This document shows, in pieces, positions 43,167 to 53,031 of a stretch of DNA of 64,000 nucleotides. Within the stretch, counting starts at the first letter, position 1. Every line of letters starts with the position of its first letter. The translations under genes were made by a program, and so were the position numbers. Source of the stretch: Xanthomarina sp. F2636L (lineage in GTDB: Bacteria; Bacteroidota; Bacteroidia; Flavobacteriales; Flavobacteriaceae); assembly GCF_026410195.1 (NCBI RefSeq), contig NZ_JAPMLM010000055.1, positions 124,001-188,000 on the forward strand, in the 5' to 3' direction. The notes beneath the pieces were generated by a model that was not told the DNA's origin, made no database searches, and saw only the letters and a list, made by a program, of their open reading frames with translations.

Positions 43167-45479
43167 TTAATTAACCTCATTTAATATGCTGTAAACCAAT
43201 TCTTTAGTTGGCTTTTTATTTTTAATTTTGCTTCTTAAATCTTCAAATGAGAATCTAAAGTCACATCCGTCTTTATACGCCGAACATCCATAAGCTGTTT
43301 TACCTTTTACAACCGTTCCCTTTTTACATTTTGGACAAGTCAAAGTATCTGGAATAACTTTTGATTTTGTTTTTTTAGGTTCTAAAACAAGTTGAAAAGC
43401 TTCATCAAAACGCAGCAACCCTTCGGCTGTTCCAGAATCTGTTTTAAAGCCTTTTAAATTTACAGTCGAACCTTTTTGGAGTAATCTTAAAAACTGCTTT
43501 TCGGAGATTTTCTTATCATATAATTTAAAAGGAAGAATAAATTTACAACCTTCTTTATATGCTGAGCAGCCATAAGCTGATTTCCCTTTAATAAGTGTCC
43601 CTTTTTTACATTTAGGGCAAGTTTCAGCTGCAATTCCTGCTTTTTTCTTTTGTTGCGCTTTTGCTTGTCGTTGCTTGGCTATTGTAGCTTGAGAAATATT
43701 GGCGCGTTTTGTTTCGCTTCTTACTTCATAGACCAATTCATCGACCATTTTTTTCATATTGATAATGAATTGTCTTGCGCTAAATTCCCCTTTTTCAATA
43801 TCTTTTAATTGCTTTTCCCATAAACCAGTGAGTTCGGCAGATTTTAAAAGTTCATTTTGAATGGTGTCAATTAAAGCAACTCCCGTAACCGTAGGTAAAA
43901 TTTGTTTTTTGTTACGCTTAATATATTGACGTTTAAAAAGGGTTTCTATAATATTAGCTCGTGTGGAAGGACGTCCAATACCATTCTCTTTCATTAAATC
44001 ACGCAGCTCATCGTCGTCCACCTGTTTACCCGCAGTTTCCATTGCGCGTAGGAGAGAAGCTTCAGTAAATTGATTAGGTGGTTTGGTTTGTTTTTCTAGA
44101 AAACTAGGCTCATGAGGGCCTTTTTCACCTTTAACAAAGGTTGGAAGGATATCTGATTCTTTCCCACCTGAAGGACGAGCAGACTTGTCTTTTTCGTCAG
44201 CTTCGAAAACTACGCGCCATCCCTTTTTAAGAATTTCTTTTCCGGTAGTTTTAAAGTTCACATCAGCAGCTTTTCCTATGACAGTGGTGTTAGATACAGA
44301 ACAATCCTCGTAAAAAACAGCTATAAAGCGTTTTGTAATAATATCGTAAACCTGCTGCTGGTTGTATTGTAAATTGGTCTGCATACCGGTTGGAATAATA
44401 GCATGGTGATCTGTAACTTTCTTATCGTTAAAGACTTTAGACGATTTCTTTATTTTCTTGCCTAAAAGTGGTTGTGTTAATTCGGCATAGTTAGTTAATT
44501 TCTGAAGAATTCCTGCCACTTTTGGATACACATCATTAGGTAAAAAGGTTGTATCTACTCTCGGGTAGGTTACCACTTTCATTTCATACAACTTCTGAAC
44601 AATTTTTAAAGTGTCATCTGCCGAAAATCCAAATTTGGTATTGCAATACACCTGTAAACCCGTTAAATCGAAAAGCTTTGGCGCATATTCTTTACCTTTC
44701 TTTTTGGTAACGGAATCTATTTCAAATTCGTGTTCTTTTACCTTATTTGCTAAAATTTCACCGTCTTCCATTTTAGTGAAGCGTCCTTCTTCGTAAGAAA
44801 AAACCGTATCGCGATATAAGGTTTGTAATTCCCAATAGGGTTGTGGCTTAAAGTTTTCAATTTCTTTAAACCTGTTTACAACCATGGCAAGCGTAGGAGT
44901 TTGCACACGTCCAACGGAGAGTACTTGTTTATAACCTCCATGTTTTACAGTGTATAACCTCGTGGCATTCATACCTAGTAGCCAATCTCCAATGGCTCGT
45001 GAAAATCCGGCATAGTAGAGATTGTCGTAATCTTCAGAAGGTTTTAGCTTTTCAAATCCTTCTTTAATAGCTTCCGTTGTTAAAGATGAAATCCAAAGTC
45101 TTTCAACTTTTCCTTTATAGTTGGCTTGATCTAGAACCCATCGTTGAATGAGTTCTCCTTCCTGGCCAGCATCCCCACAATTAATAACAACTTCGGCTTT
45201 ATCGAAAAGACTTTTTACAATATTGAATTGTTTCTGGATCCCCGAATTACTTACCACCTTGGTTTTAAACTTTTCAGGCAGCATAGGTAAGTTATTCAAA
45301 TCCCAACTTTTCCAATGCGCTTTATAGTCGTTTGGCTCCATAAGTGTGCACAAATGTCCAAAGGTATAAGTTACAGCATATCCATTGCCTTCATAATAGC
45401 CATCGCGCTTGCTGTTTGCTCCAAGAACGGAAGCAATCTCTCTGGCAACACTAGGTTTTTCGGCAATACATACTTTCAT
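43167..45479 (-). CDS. topB: DNA topoisomerase III
   Basis: 770 residues, a type IA topoisomerase that decatenates and relaxes DNA by single-strand passage. The N-terminal Toprim domain has CIAEKPSVAREIA and the acidic motif CGDAGQEGEL (Asp103, Glu107, Glu109). The catalytic Tyr305 is in VVTYPRVDTTFL. The C-terminus carries two four-cysteine zinc-ribbon-like repeats (CPKCKKGT...GCSAYKEGC near residues 636-666 and 724-753), as in Bacteroidota TopB. Mobile elements often carry topB homologues, but no conjugation or integration gene is near, so it looks chromosomal. Confidence 0.95.
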   Translation of the reverse strand: MKVCIAEKPSVAREIASVLGANSKRDGYYEGNGYAVTYTFGHLCTLMEPNDYKAHWKSWDLNNLPMLPEKFKTKVVSNSGIQKQFNIVKSLFDKAEVVINCGDAGQEGELIQRWVLDQANYKGKVERLWISSLTTEAIKEGFEKLKPSEDYDNLYYAGFSRAIGDWLLGMNATRLYTVKHGGYKQVLSVGRVQTPTLAMVVNRFKEIENFKPQPYWELQTLYRDTVFSYEEGRFTKMEDGEILANKVKEHEFEIDSVTKKKGKEYAPKLFDLTGLQVYCNTKFGFSADDTLKIVQKLYEMKVVTYPRVDTTFLPNDVYPKVAGILQKLTNYAELTQPLLGKKIKKSSKVFNDKKVTDHHAIIPTGMQTNLQYNQQQVYDIITKRFIAVFYEDCSVSNTTVIGKAADVNFKTTGKEILKKGWRVVFEADEKDKSARPSGGKESDILPTFVKGEKGPHEPSFLEKQTKPPNQFTEASLLRAMETAGKQVDDDELRDLMKENGIGRPSTRANIIETLFKRQYIKRNKKQILPTVTGVALIDTIQNELLKSAELTGLWEKQLKDIEKGEFSARQFIINMKKMVDELVYEVRSETKRANISQATIAKQRQAKAQQKKKAGIAAETCPKCKKGTLIKGKSAYGCSAYKEGCKFILPFKLYDKKISEKQFLRLLQKGSTVNLKGFKTDSGTAEGLLRFDEAFQLVLEPKKTKSKVIPDTLTCPKCKKGTVVKGKTAYGCSAYKDGCDFRFSFEDLRSKIKNKKPTKELVYSILNEVN

Positions 45480-45588
45480 TTTTTACTTTTTTATGGGACA
45501 TGCAAAGTACATCTTTTTTATAAAATTTAAGTAATGAAATCTGCTTCTGTTATCAATTTTTATTAAAAATATTTGTGATTTTATTTTC

Positions 45589-45610
45589 TTAATCGTAATA
45601 TTGCGATTAA
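45589..45610. promoter_or_regulatory. ArsR operator candidate
   Basis: A 22-base palindrome with a single mismatched pair: TTAATCG (45589-45595) and CGATTAA (45604-45610) flanking an 8-base centre. It ends 17 bases before arsR and has the form of ArsR-family operators (ATCG...CGAT). Confidence 0.75.
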
Positions 45611-45627
45611 TAAAATGACAGATTATT

Positions 45628-45960
45628 ATGGGAATTACAAAATCGGAAATATTTACTGAGGAACAAAACAACATAGCGCAAATTGCTAAAGTTTTTGGGC
45701 ACCCAGCTAGAGTAGCTATTATTCAGCATTTATTTAAAATAGATAGTTGTGTTTGTGGCGATTTAGTCAATGAAATTGGTTTAGCACAACCTACAATTTC
45801 TCAGCATTTAAAAGAATTAAAAAAGCTAGGGATTATTAAAGGAAGTATTGAAGGTACTAGTGTTTGTTATTGTATAGACCAGGATAAATGGAAGAATGTA
45901 AAACAAATAATTACTCAATTTTTAGAGCAAGAAACAGGAATAAATAACGATTGCTGTTAA
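45628..45960 (+). CDS. arsR: ArsR-family arsenic-responsive repressor
   Basis: 110 residues with the winged helix-turn-helix (about 20-75: ARVAIIQHLFKI ... LAQPTISQHLKELKKLGIIKG). The metal-binding site is the Cys41-Val-Cys43 pair in SCVCGDL at the start of the recognition region, matching the ArsR CxC ligand; the C-terminus ends in Cys-Cys. On binding arsenite the repressor should leave the palindrome at 45589-45610. First gene of the three-gene ars operon. Confidence 0.92.
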   Translation: MGITKSEIFTEEQNNIAQIAKVFGHPARVAIIQHLFKIDSCVCGDLVNEIGLAQPTISQHLKELKKLGIIKGSIEGTSVCYCIDQDKWKNVKQIITQFLEQETGINNDCC

Positions 45961-45989
45961 CATTAGATTTAACATATTTAAACCGATTT

Positions 45990-46601
45990 ATGTATAAAGA
46001 AATTAGAGGTATTATCGGATCTTTGGACGTTTCAACTCTTCCTTTAGAACGTAAAAAAATACTACAAGAACTAATAGAGTACATTCAAGAAAAAGTCTCA
46101 GGAAAGCAAGAAATCCGTTTAAACTTTATTTGCACTCACAATTCTAGACGTAGCCATTTGGCACAGGTTTGGGCACAAACACTGGCTCATCATTTTCAAA
46201 TATCTCAGATGTTTTGTTATTCTGGAGGTACAGAAGTCACTGCTTTATTTCCTAAAGTAGTAAAAACTCTAGAGTTGTCAGGCTTTTATATCCAGAAATT
46301 ATCAGAAGAAAGCAATCCAGTTTACAGTATGAAGTATTCAGAAAATAAACATCCAATTATAGGTTTTTCTAAAACCTTTGATGATGTTTTTAATCCGAAA
46401 TCTAATTTTGCAGCTATTTTGACCTGCTCGCAAGCTGATGTTGGATGTCCGTTTATAGCTGGAGCTGAAAAGCGTATTCCAATAACTTATGAAGATCCTA
46501 AAGTATCTGATGGCTCGCCAAACCAAAAAGAAGTTTATTCAAACAGAAGCTTGCAAATTGCAACTGAAATGTATTATGTTTTTTCACAAATAAATAAATA
46601 A
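45990..46601 (+). CDS. ArsC-like arsenate reductase (low-molecular-weight phosphatase fold)
   Basis: From ATG 45990 the protein is 203 residues; a TTG start 39 bases upstream would overlap arsR. The P-loop CTHNSRRS (Cys48-x5-Arg54) is that of low-molecular-weight protein tyrosine phosphatases and thioredoxin-coupled arsenate reductases. The N-terminal 40 residues are an extension not found in short ArsC. Further Cys residues lie near 154 and 159 (TCSQADVGC), at positions where resolving cysteines occur. Its place between arsR and acr3 makes arsenate reduction the most likely function. Confidence 0.85.
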   Translation: MYKEIRGIIGSLDVSTLPLERKKILQELIEYIQEKVSGKQEIRLNFICTHNSRRSHLAQVWAQTLAHHFQISQMFCYSGGTEVTALFPKVVKTLELSGFYIQKLSEESNPVYSMKYSENKHPIIGFSKTFDDVFNPKSNFAAILTCSQADVGCPFIAGAEKRIPITYEDPKVSDGSPNQKEVYSNRSLQIATEMYYVFSQINK

Positions 46602-46602
46602 G

Positions 46603-47637
46603 ATGGCATCAAATAAAAAACTAAGTTTTCTAGATAGTTATTTAACCCTTTGGATTTTTATTGCTATGGGAATTGGCGTAGGTCTTGGCTATTTAATTCC
46701 ATCTATTCCAGATTATATTAATTCGTTTAGTAGTGGTTCAACCAATATACCTATCGCAATTGGGTTAATTTTAATGATGTATCCGCCTTTAGCAAAAGTG
46801 AATTATGCCTTACTACCAAAAATTTTTAAGGATGTAAAAATCTTATCTATATCCTTGGTTTTAAATTGGATTGTTGGACCAGTTTTGATGTTTATTCTGG
46901 CCATTACATTTCTTCAGGATTATCCGGAATACATGGTTGGTTTAATATTGATTGGTCTAGCCAGATGTATTGCTATGGTTTTAGTTTGGAACGATCTGGC
47001 TGAAGGTAACAGCGAATATGGAGCTGGTTTGGTAGCTTTAAATAGTATTTTTCAAGTATTTGCTTATAGTTTTTATGCCTGGATATTTATAACCATTTTA
47101 CCACCTTATTTTGGGTTTGATGGAGCTATTGTTGATATTTCCATAACAACTATTGCAGAAAGTGTACTTATTTATTTAGGAATTCCTTTTTTATTAGGTT
47201 ATTTAAGTAGAAAAATATTAGTGAAATTAAAAGGAGAAATTTGGTATAACGAGGTATTTATTCCTAAAATTTCACCAATAACATTAATTGCCTTGTTATT
47301 CACAATTGTAGTCATGTTTTCGTTGAAGGGGGAATTAATAGTAGAAATTCCTATGGATGTTGTCATTATTGCAATTCCACTGTTAATTTACTTCACCTTG
47401 ATGTTTGTAATTGGTTTTTTTGTTAGTAAAGCTATGGGAGCAACTTACGATAAAAATGCTGCTATTGCTTTTACAGCAGCAGGAAATAATTTTGAATTAG
47501 CCATAGCAGTTGCTATTGCAGTGTTTGGTTTGAATTCAGGTCAAGCCTTTGCAGGTGTTATTGGTCCCTTGGTAGAAGTACCAGCTTTAATACTATTAGT
47601 AAGAATATCTTTTTGGTTAAAGAAAAAATATTATTAA
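46603..47637 (+). CDS. acr3: ACR3-family arsenite efflux permease
   Basis: 344 residues with ten predicted membrane helices. The conserved Cys122 in [14 protein letters not shown] and the Pro-rich [10 protein letters not shown] are ACR3 signatures; ALNSIFQVF and [21 protein letters not shown] also match the family. It exports arsenite using the proton gradient. It is one base after the arsenate reductase gene and is the last gene of the operon. Confidence 0.94.
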   Translation: MASNKKLSFLDSYLTLWIFIAMGIGVGLGYLIPSIPDYINSFSSGSTNIPIAIGLILMMYPPLAKVNYALLPKIFKDVKILSISLVLNWIVGPVLMFILAITFLQDYPEYMVGLILIGLARCIAMVLVWNDLAEGNSEYGAGLVALNSIFQVFAYSFYAWIFITILPPYFGFDGAIVDISITTIAESVLIYLGIPFLLGYLSRKILVKLKGEIWYNEVFIPKISPITLIALLFTIVVMFSLKGELIVEIPMDVVIIAIPLLIYFTLMFVIGFFVSKAMGATYDKNAAIAFTAAGNNFELAIAVAIAVFGLNSGQAFAGVIGPLVEVPALILLVRISFWLKKKYY

Positions 47638-47670
47638 TTCTTAGGTAAAGTTATTCTTATAAATATCTTG

Positions 47671-47678
47671 TATATTTG
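47671..47678 (+). promoter_or_regulatory. Putative -7 promoter element of the TPR regulator
   Basis: TATATTTG fits TAnnTTTG and lies 34 bases before the proposed start codon. No TTG at the usual -33 distance. Confidence 0.4.
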
Positions 47679-47712
47679 AATTAATTAAACACTAATTTCA
47701 TTTTGTACAGTG

Positions 47713-49464
47713 ATGTTTTTCAGGCATTTGCTATTAAGTATTTGTTTATTTCTTAGTTATATTTGCTATGCTCAAGAAACAATAACAAATACTGAAGCTT
47801 TAAAACAATTTGATTCTATAACATTTGTTATGGATCAAACTTTTCCTGAGGATGAATACAAAACCTACAAAAGAGAATCGTTTTCAGAACAACAACTTCA
47901 AACTTATTTATCGCAACACTTTCAAAGATTAGATTTACTACCTTATATCGAAGGTCGTCATGTATTTAAAATTAATAATTATTTACATTCTGGTAATTGG
48001 TTTCGCCAATTGGGTTTTCCAAAAGAATCTAATAAATGGTATAAAAAGTTTTTTGATTATTATAATGCTCATGAGCAAGATTTAAAAACTTTTGAAAGAG
48101 ATTCCTTGGTTACAATGATAATCTTCTCGCATAGTATTTTAGCAGAGAATTATGCAAATATGGGTTTTTTGGATAGTGCTGCTTTGGAGCATAAAAAAAA
48201 CATCAAATTTGCTAAAGAATTAAATATTATTTCAACACCTTCAGCTTATAATAATTACGGTTTGTTTCTCTACTGGAACAAGAATGAATTAGACTCTGCT
48301 TTAGTGTATTTTAATAAAGCTTATTCCTTAACAAAGCGCAATTTTCCAAATCATATATTTTTAGGAAGTATAAGGGATAATTTAGCTGATATTTACTTAG
48401 AATTAGATCAGCCAGAAAAAGCCAGATTACTTTATAAAAAGAATTTTGATTTTTATCTTAAAACAAAAGACGAAGAGTCCAATCAATTGGATATACCACG
48501 TTATATTAGTGCTGGAACACAATTAGTAAAAACTGAAATAAAACTTAACCTGTTGAATAATGCAAAACAAACTTTTGCAGAACTTCAAAAAAACTTGTTT
48601 GAAACAGAGTTTAAGAATAAAATATCTAGTAAGTCGCGTTTAGAGTTTTTAAAAGCACAAGAAGACTTATTTATTGCTCAAAACAATTACGAAGCTGCTT
48701 ATAAAGTTTCCTTAAATAGAAACCGCATCAAGGATAGTCTTAATGCTATATCTAAAATAGCAGACAGAAAATGGCAAGATGAATTGAATACAATTTCACT
48801 TGATAGAGTAGCGTTAAACTTTAAAATAGATAGAATTGAGAAAGAAAATAAAATTAACAATCAGCGTTCAAAACTTTGGATTGTTAGTTTAACGTCTTCA
48901 TTGGTTTTAATCCTAATGCTATCATTATTTTTAAGAAGACGTCAGCATATTATAAATGCTAAAAATAAGCAGCTGTTAGCTGAACAAGAATTAGAACTTA
49001 CAGCTGTGAAAAATACACAACTAAAATCTGAGATTGAATCCAAGCAAAGAGATTTGTCAGATTTTGCTATTAATTTAACGCAGAACCAAGAATGGGCTAA
49101 AGAGTTAGCAGAAAAAATTAAAGACATCCATAAAGCTAGCTCTAATGAACAAAAATCTTTATTGGCAGATCTGGAACAAGACATTAAAAATAAAACTGAG
49201 GTTGATATTGAAACCAAAGATTTTTATGAGCGTTTGGATAAGTTAAGCGATTCATTTTATAAAGAGTTAACTCACCAATTTCCAAATTTAAGTAAAAATG
49301 AAATTAGGCTTTGCTCATTAATTCGATTAAAAATGGATAGTAGAAGTATAGCTACCTTACAAAATATAACTTTAGCTTCCTTAAATACAAGTCGCTACCG
49401 ACTTCGTAAAAAATTAAATCTTCAAGAAAATATTGATTTGGATGACTTCATTCAAAACATATAA
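47713..49464 (+). CDS. TPR protein with membrane helix and C-terminal helix-turn-helix
   Basis: 583 residues from the ATG at 47713 (a GTG lies one codon earlier). Signal sequence (about 1-20, CYAQ), a TPR-rich periplasmic part (about 90-345: NYANMGFLDSAALEHKKN, ADIYLELDQPEKARLLYKK), one membrane helix (about 393-412), a cytoplasmic coiled coil and a C-terminal LuxR-like helix-turn-helix (KNEIRLCSLIRLKMDSRSIATLQNITLASLNTSRYRLRKKL). This is a one-component sensor layout common in flavobacteria; target genes are unknown. Confidence 0.85.
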   Translation: MFFRHLLLSICLFLSYICYAQETITNTEALKQFDSITFVMDQTFPEDEYKTYKRESFSEQQLQTYLSQHFQRLDLLPYIEGRHVFKINNYLHSGNWFRQLGFPKESNKWYKKFFDYYNAHEQDLKTFERDSLVTMIIFSHSILAENYANMGFLDSAALEHKKNIKFAKELNIISTPSAYNNYGLFLYWNKNELDSALVYFNKAYSLTKRNFPNHIFLGSIRDNLADIYLELDQPEKARLLYKKNFDFYLKTKDEESNQLDIPRYISAGTQLVKTEIKLNLLNNAKQTFAELQKNLFETEFKNKISSKSRLEFLKAQEDLFIAQNNYEAAYKVSLNRNRIKDSLNAISKIADRKWQDELNTISLDRVALNFKIDRIEKENKINNQRSKLWIVSLTSSLVLILMLSLFLRRRQHIINAKNKQLLAEQELELTAVKNTQLKSEIESKQRDLSDFAINLTQNQEWAKELAEKIKDIHKASSNEQKSLLADLEQDIKNKTEVDIETKDFYERLDKLSDSFYKELTHQFPNLSKNEIRLCSLIRLKMDSRSIATLQNITLASLNTSRYRLRKKLNLQENIDLDDFIQNI

Positions 49465-49659
49465 CAATATGATTATCATCAGGTTATATTGTATAAATTA
49501 ACATTTACATATTATTTGTCTATTAAAAGTCTATTGTTTGTTCATTAGCAGTCTATTCAAAAATTTAGGTAACAGGCGTTTTTCATAATACTTTAGTTTC
49601 ATCAAAATTCAGAGAAGTATTAATAGCATTTATTGTATAACTAATAAAAACATATTATT

Positions 49660-50181
49660 ATGAAAACGTTTGTATTTGGTATTATTTTTTTAGGATTTAC
49701 CAACCTAGTAACTGCACAACAAGATGTGGTATTTTTGGATATCAATAACGAGATGTCATATTCCAAAAACAATAGTAACAATAAATTTATTAATCAGGAA
49801 TATGTAAATCACACTACTGATAAAAGTATTTCAAAAAAAATATTAAAACTTCAAAATATAATAGCTAACTATAACATTATATCTGCTGAAGTTTATAATT
49901 CAAAGGCCAACACTACCTATACTGTTACGTTTACAGAAGGTGATAATTTTTTAGAAGCAATATATGATGAAAATGGTATATTATTAAGTAGTCATGAGAA
50001 TTATCAAGCTATTAAGTTGCCTTATGAAGTGAGTTCCAAATTAATTAAGGACAATCCAGGATGGGCTTTAAAGCAGGTATATTGCAATATTAAATACACC
50101 AAGGGTGTAGATGCTCAAATTGTCTATAGAGTTGTTTTAAATAATGGTAAAAAAACCAAAAAAGTGACTATAAACATCTAA
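49660..50181 (+). CDS. Secreted PepSY-like protein
   Basis: 173 residues with signal peptide (about 1-20, VTAQ). The C-terminal region resembles the PepSY-like/DUF2874 fold of exported Bacteroidota proteins: TYTVTFTEGDNFLEAIYDENGILLSSHENY, then ELSSKLIKDNPGWALKQVY-like motif (here VSSKLIKDNPGWALKQVYC) and VVLNNGKKTKKV. Function unknown. It follows the TPR regulator after 195 bases and may be a target of it. Confidence 0.65.
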   Translation: MKTFVFGIIFLGFTNLVTAQQDVVFLDINNEMSYSKNNSNNKFINQEYVNHTTDKSISKKILKLQNIIANYNIISAEVYNSKANTTYTVTFTEGDNFLEAIYDENGILLSSHENYQAIKLPYEVSSKLIKDNPGWALKQVYCNIKYTKGVDAQIVYRVVLNNGKKTKKVTINI

Positions 50182-50210
50182 CCAATTTTTTAGTTAATTA
50201 TTGGCAAACG

Positions 50211-50240
50211 GAGCCTATTTGAAATAAATAGGTTCTGTTT
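50211..50240. terminator. Bidirectional terminator between convergent genes
   Basis: Arms GAGCCTATTT (50211-50220) and AAATAGGTTC (50226-50235) with one G-U pair and a 5-base loop, followed by TGTTTT. It sits between the PepSY-like gene and the M23 gene. Confidence 0.7.
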
Positions 50241-50244
50241 TATG

Positions 50245-51153
50245 TTATAGAACTTTCTCAATAACCAATTTTTGACCAATACGTAACGTAGAATTTTGTC
50301 TTATATGATTGGTTTTGCACAAAGAATAAATACTTACATTGTTCTTTGAAGAGATTCTAGAAAGAGTGTCACCTTTTTTAACTATATATACTATAGGAGC
50401 CCTATTCATACTTGCTAAAGCCTCCTCTTCGGTTGAAAATATCTCTAATTTACTTTGTCGTCTACTATTGTGTAATTCTGGTCTTGTTGATGTTTTTGTA
50501 ATCCAAAGATCTTTAGATTTAACTAGATTATCTTCATCAAAATATAACAAATTCTCAGGATGTATATGGATCCCATTATAAGTCATTTCTAAATGCAGAT
50601 GACTCCCTCTAGCATTTCCTGAAGCTCCTCCTTTTCCTAAATATGATCCAGCAACAACTGTATCGTTTTCTTTAACACCATATCTAGACAAATGTGCATA
50701 AAGTGTTTCTAAACCGTTATGATGCCTGACAACAACTGTTCTGCCATGTCCAGAACTATAATCAGCAAATCGAACTACACCATCAAACATAGCAAACAAG
50801 CTATCTCCAGTTACAAGATCAATATCAATGCCTTTGTGAGCACGACCCCAACGCCAACCATAACGAGAGGTAACAACCTTTTTCTTTGATATTGGAGATA
50901 CATAATTAGAATCTTTAAATTGTATATGTATAGGATAAGCAACTTCAGTATCATAATCAATTTTTATTTTGCTGGTATCCCAAAAATCTGCAGTAATATC
51001 TACTGTTTCTGGCTGATTATTGAAAGTGGCTAAATATTGACTTAAACTATCTATAAATTGTGATGATTCTGGTGAATTTACTTCAGGAGATTTATTTTGT
51101 GCTAATGTATTGTAGGATACACACAAAAATACAAGGGCAATTATTAATTTCAT
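50245..51153 (-). CDS. M23 peptidase with C-terminal LysM domain
   Basis: 302 residues: signal peptide (about 1-18), M23 metallopeptidase core (about 90-205) with zinc ligands HKGIDID (His and Asp) and GSHLHLEM (HLH), and a C-terminal LysM domain (about 258-300: YIVKKGDTLSRISSKNNVSIYSLCKTN). It cuts peptidoglycan cross-bridges in the periplasm, LysM giving wall binding. The active-site residues are intact. An unusually perfect inverted repeat lies just ahead of its start. Confidence 0.93.
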   Translation of the reverse strand: MKLIIALVFLCVSYNTLAQNKSPEVNSPESSQFIDSLSQYLATFNNQPETVDITADFWDTSKIKIDYDTEVAYPIHIQFKDSNYVSPISKKKVVTSRYGWRWGRAHKGIDIDLVTGDSLFAMFDGVVRFADYSSGHGRTVVVRHHNGLETLYAHLSRYGVKENDTVVAGSYLGKGGASGNARGSHLHLEMTYNGIHIHPENLLYFDEDNLVKSKDLWITKTSTRPELHNSRRQSKLEIFSTEEEALASMNRAPIVYIVKKGDTLSRISSKNNVSIYSLCKTNHIRQNSTLRIGQKLVIEKVL

Positions 51154-51167
51154 ATATTATTAATTAT

Positions 51168-51198
51168 CAAATCACTAACTCATTTTTTTAGTGATTTG
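51168..51198 (-). promoter_or_regulatory. Inverted repeat upstream of the M23 peptidase gene
   Basis: Perfect 11-base arms CAAATCACTAA (51168-51178) and TTAGTGATTTG (51188-51198) with a 9-base loop, 14 bases before the M23 start codon. It may be an operator, or a hairpin in the 5' leader. Confidence 0.6.
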
Positions 51199-51500
51199 CT
51201 GTTGATGTTACATATCTTTCCGACGAAAATAATAAAAACAACGATAAATTACACACAGTATTGTATTTTGAGCCTAGCTTTTGATAAAATTTAACACTTA
51301 TTATTCTATAAAGCAGTTAATATGTTGATTTTATATACATTGTATTGTGCGTTGAGTATAAGTATTTAACAAAATATATTTTCATGTACATAGAGTATAT
51401 CTATTAAATAATTAATATTTGATATAGAAAAAATATGAAATCATAACAATTTTGTCTAACTTTGCATATCAAAAAGTTAAACACAAATAACAAAGCAGTT
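51199..51500. other. Intergenic region between M23 and glutathione peroxidase genes
   Basis: About 300 bases without a gene. The only elements I see are the inverted repeat to its left and TAACTTTG (51457-51464), a -7 candidate for the glutathione peroxidase gene 37 bases further on. The sequence is very AT-rich. Confidence 0.55.
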
Positions 51501-52055
51501 ATGAATAAACTCATATTATTTTCCATTCCATTTATATCTTTTTTTATTATTTATAGTTTTAAATCAAATCAAAACATGCAAACAACAGAAAGTCTTTATA
51601 ACATTTCAATTAATAGTCTAACAGGAGAACCTATAGATTTAAGCAGCTTTAAAGGGAAGAAAATTCTTTTTGTAAATACAGCATCCGAATGTGGGTTTAC
51701 GGGACAATACGAAGGTTTGCAAAAGCTTTACAATACCTATCAAAATAAATTGGTAGTTATAGGAGTTCCATGCAACCAGTTTGGAGGTCAGGAACCAGGA
51801 TCAGCCACAGAAATACAATCCTTTTGTAAACAGAATTATGGGGTTACTTTTTTAATGACAGAGAAAGTAGATGTTAAAGGAAGTAATCAACATCCTTTGT
51901 ATGCGTGGTTAACAAAAAAGGAGTTAAATGGTAAGAAAAACTCCTCGGTTAAGTGGAATTTTCAAAAGTATTTAATAGATGAAGAAGGTAATTATATTGA
52001 TTACTTTTATTCAATTACCAAGCCTAACAGCTCAAAAATCACAAAGTTACTATAA
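51501..52055 (+). CDS. Glutathione peroxidase family protein (membrane-anchored or exported)
   Basis: From ATG 51501 the protein has 184 residues; the N-terminal 20 are hydrophobic (IPFISFFIIYSF), suggesting membrane anchoring or export. The peroxidatic Cys64 is in NTASECGFTGQY (Cys, not selenocysteine), with CNQFGGQEPG (Gln97) and the VKWNFQKY Trp/Asn that complete the catalytic tetrad. Reducing partner is probably thioredoxin-like. The stop TAA overlaps the tspO start by one base. Confidence 0.9.
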   Translation: MNKLILFSIPFISFFIIYSFKSNQNMQTTESLYNISINSLTGEPIDLSSFKGKKILFVNTASECGFTGQYEGLQKLYNTYQNKLVVIGVPCNQFGGQEPGSATEIQSFCKQNYGVTFLMTEKVDVKGSNQHPLYAWLTKKELNGKKNSSVKWNFQKYLIDEEGNYIDYFYSITKPNSSKITKLL

Positions 52056-52516
52056 TGAGTAGAGCTGTTTTAATTATTCTGTTTTTAGTCATTAATTTTT
52101 TTGCATTAGGTCTTGGGCGTTGGTTTATGGGATCTGGAGCAACATCTGATTGGTATTTGGGTTTAAATAAAGCACCTTGGACACCTCCTGGCTGGGTTTT
52201 TGGCGCTGCTTGGACTCTTATAATGGTTTGCTTTTCTTTTTATATGGCAAGTTTGGTGAAGAGTCATGTTAATTATTATGTAATAGGTTTGTTTGTCCTG
52301 CAATTATCTTTAAATATCTTATGGAATTATGCTTTTTTTAATCAACATTTGGTGGTAATTGGACTCATTATCATTGTTGTTTTAACGCTAGTTGTTGCCT
52401 TTCTTTTGTTTAAATATATGGCGGTTTTACAATTAGAAACCTGGTTGATTGTTCCATATCTGGTATGGTTATTAATTGCCACAAGTTTAAATGCGTATAT
52501 TTTTTATAACAATTAA
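52055..52516 (+). CDS. TspO/MBR-family tryptophan-rich sensory protein
   Basis: 153 residues with five membrane helices. The family motifs are KAPWTPPGWVFGAAWT (about 35-50) and NILWNYAFF, LVPYLVWL-like (here IVPYLVWLLIATSLNAYI). TspO binds tetrapyrroles and responds to light and oxygen in photosynthetic bacteria; its role in flavobacteria is unknown. It is translationally coupled to the glutathione peroxidase gene by a one-base overlap. Confidence 0.93.
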   Translation: MSRAVLIILFLVINFFALGLGRWFMGSGATSDWYLGLNKAPWTPPGWVFGAAWTLIMVCFSFYMASLVKSHVNYYVIGLFVLQLSLNILWNYAFFNQHLVVIGLIIIVVLTLVVAFLLFKYMAVLQLETWLIVPYLVWLLIATSLNAYIFYNN

Positions 52517-52533
52517 TTTAATTCTAGTAGTAC

Positions 52534-53016
52534 ATGAATTTTTCTACAAAAGGCAGAGTTTACACGCTATCTTCAAAACAAAAATTACCCATTTCAATCG
52601 ATGACGCTTGGGAATTTTTATCAAATCCTAAAAATTTAAAAACTATTACACCAAACTATATGGGGTTTCATATTATCTCTGGCGCAGAGAAACCAATGTT
52701 TGCTGGACAGATTATTCAATACATTGTTACCCCTGTGTTAGGAATTAAAACTCAATGGGTAACCGAAATAACGCATGTTACAAATAAAAAATATTTTGTC
52801 GATGAACAGCGTTTTGGTCCCTATTCTTTATGGCACCACAAACACTTTTTAAAAGAAATTGATGGAGGTGTGGAAATGGAAGATATTATTGATTATAAAA
52901 TTCCGTTTGGCTTTTTAGGTAGATTAGTACATCCAATTTTAGTAAAACCAAAACTCATCGAGATTTTTAACTATCGTACAAATAAACTAAACGAACTCTT
53001 TGGGAAATTATGCTAA
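52534..53016 (+). CDS. SRPBCC-family (cyclase/START-like) protein
   Basis: 160 residues of the helix-grip fold: QKLPISIDDAWEFLSNPKNLKTITPNYMGF at the N-terminus (typical of polyketide cyclase/dehydrase-like SRPBCC proteins), then strands VTPVLGIKTQWVTEITHV and the C-terminal helix. No catalytic residue can be named. In other flavobacteria it is found near photolyase/cryptochrome genes as I recall; none is present here. 17 bases after tspO. Confidence 0.8.
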   Translation: MNFSTKGRVYTLSSKQKLPISIDDAWEFLSNPKNLKTITPNYMGFHIISGAEKPMFAGQIIQYIVTPVLGIKTQWVTEITHVTNKKYFVDEQRFGPYSLWHHKHFLKEIDGGVEMEDIIDYKIPFGFLGRLVHPILVKPKLIEIFNYRTNKLNELFGKLC

Positions 53017-53031
53017 TAACTTTTAATATAC

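Noticed and set aside
43167-45479. topB as part of an integrative conjugative element
   Set aside because: No integrase, relaxase or tra genes in the surrounding sequence; it lies between a porin and an ars operon of normal appearance.
51690-51701. Selenocysteine in the glutathione peroxidase
   Set aside because: The peroxidatic position is a plain Cys codon; no TGA in frame.
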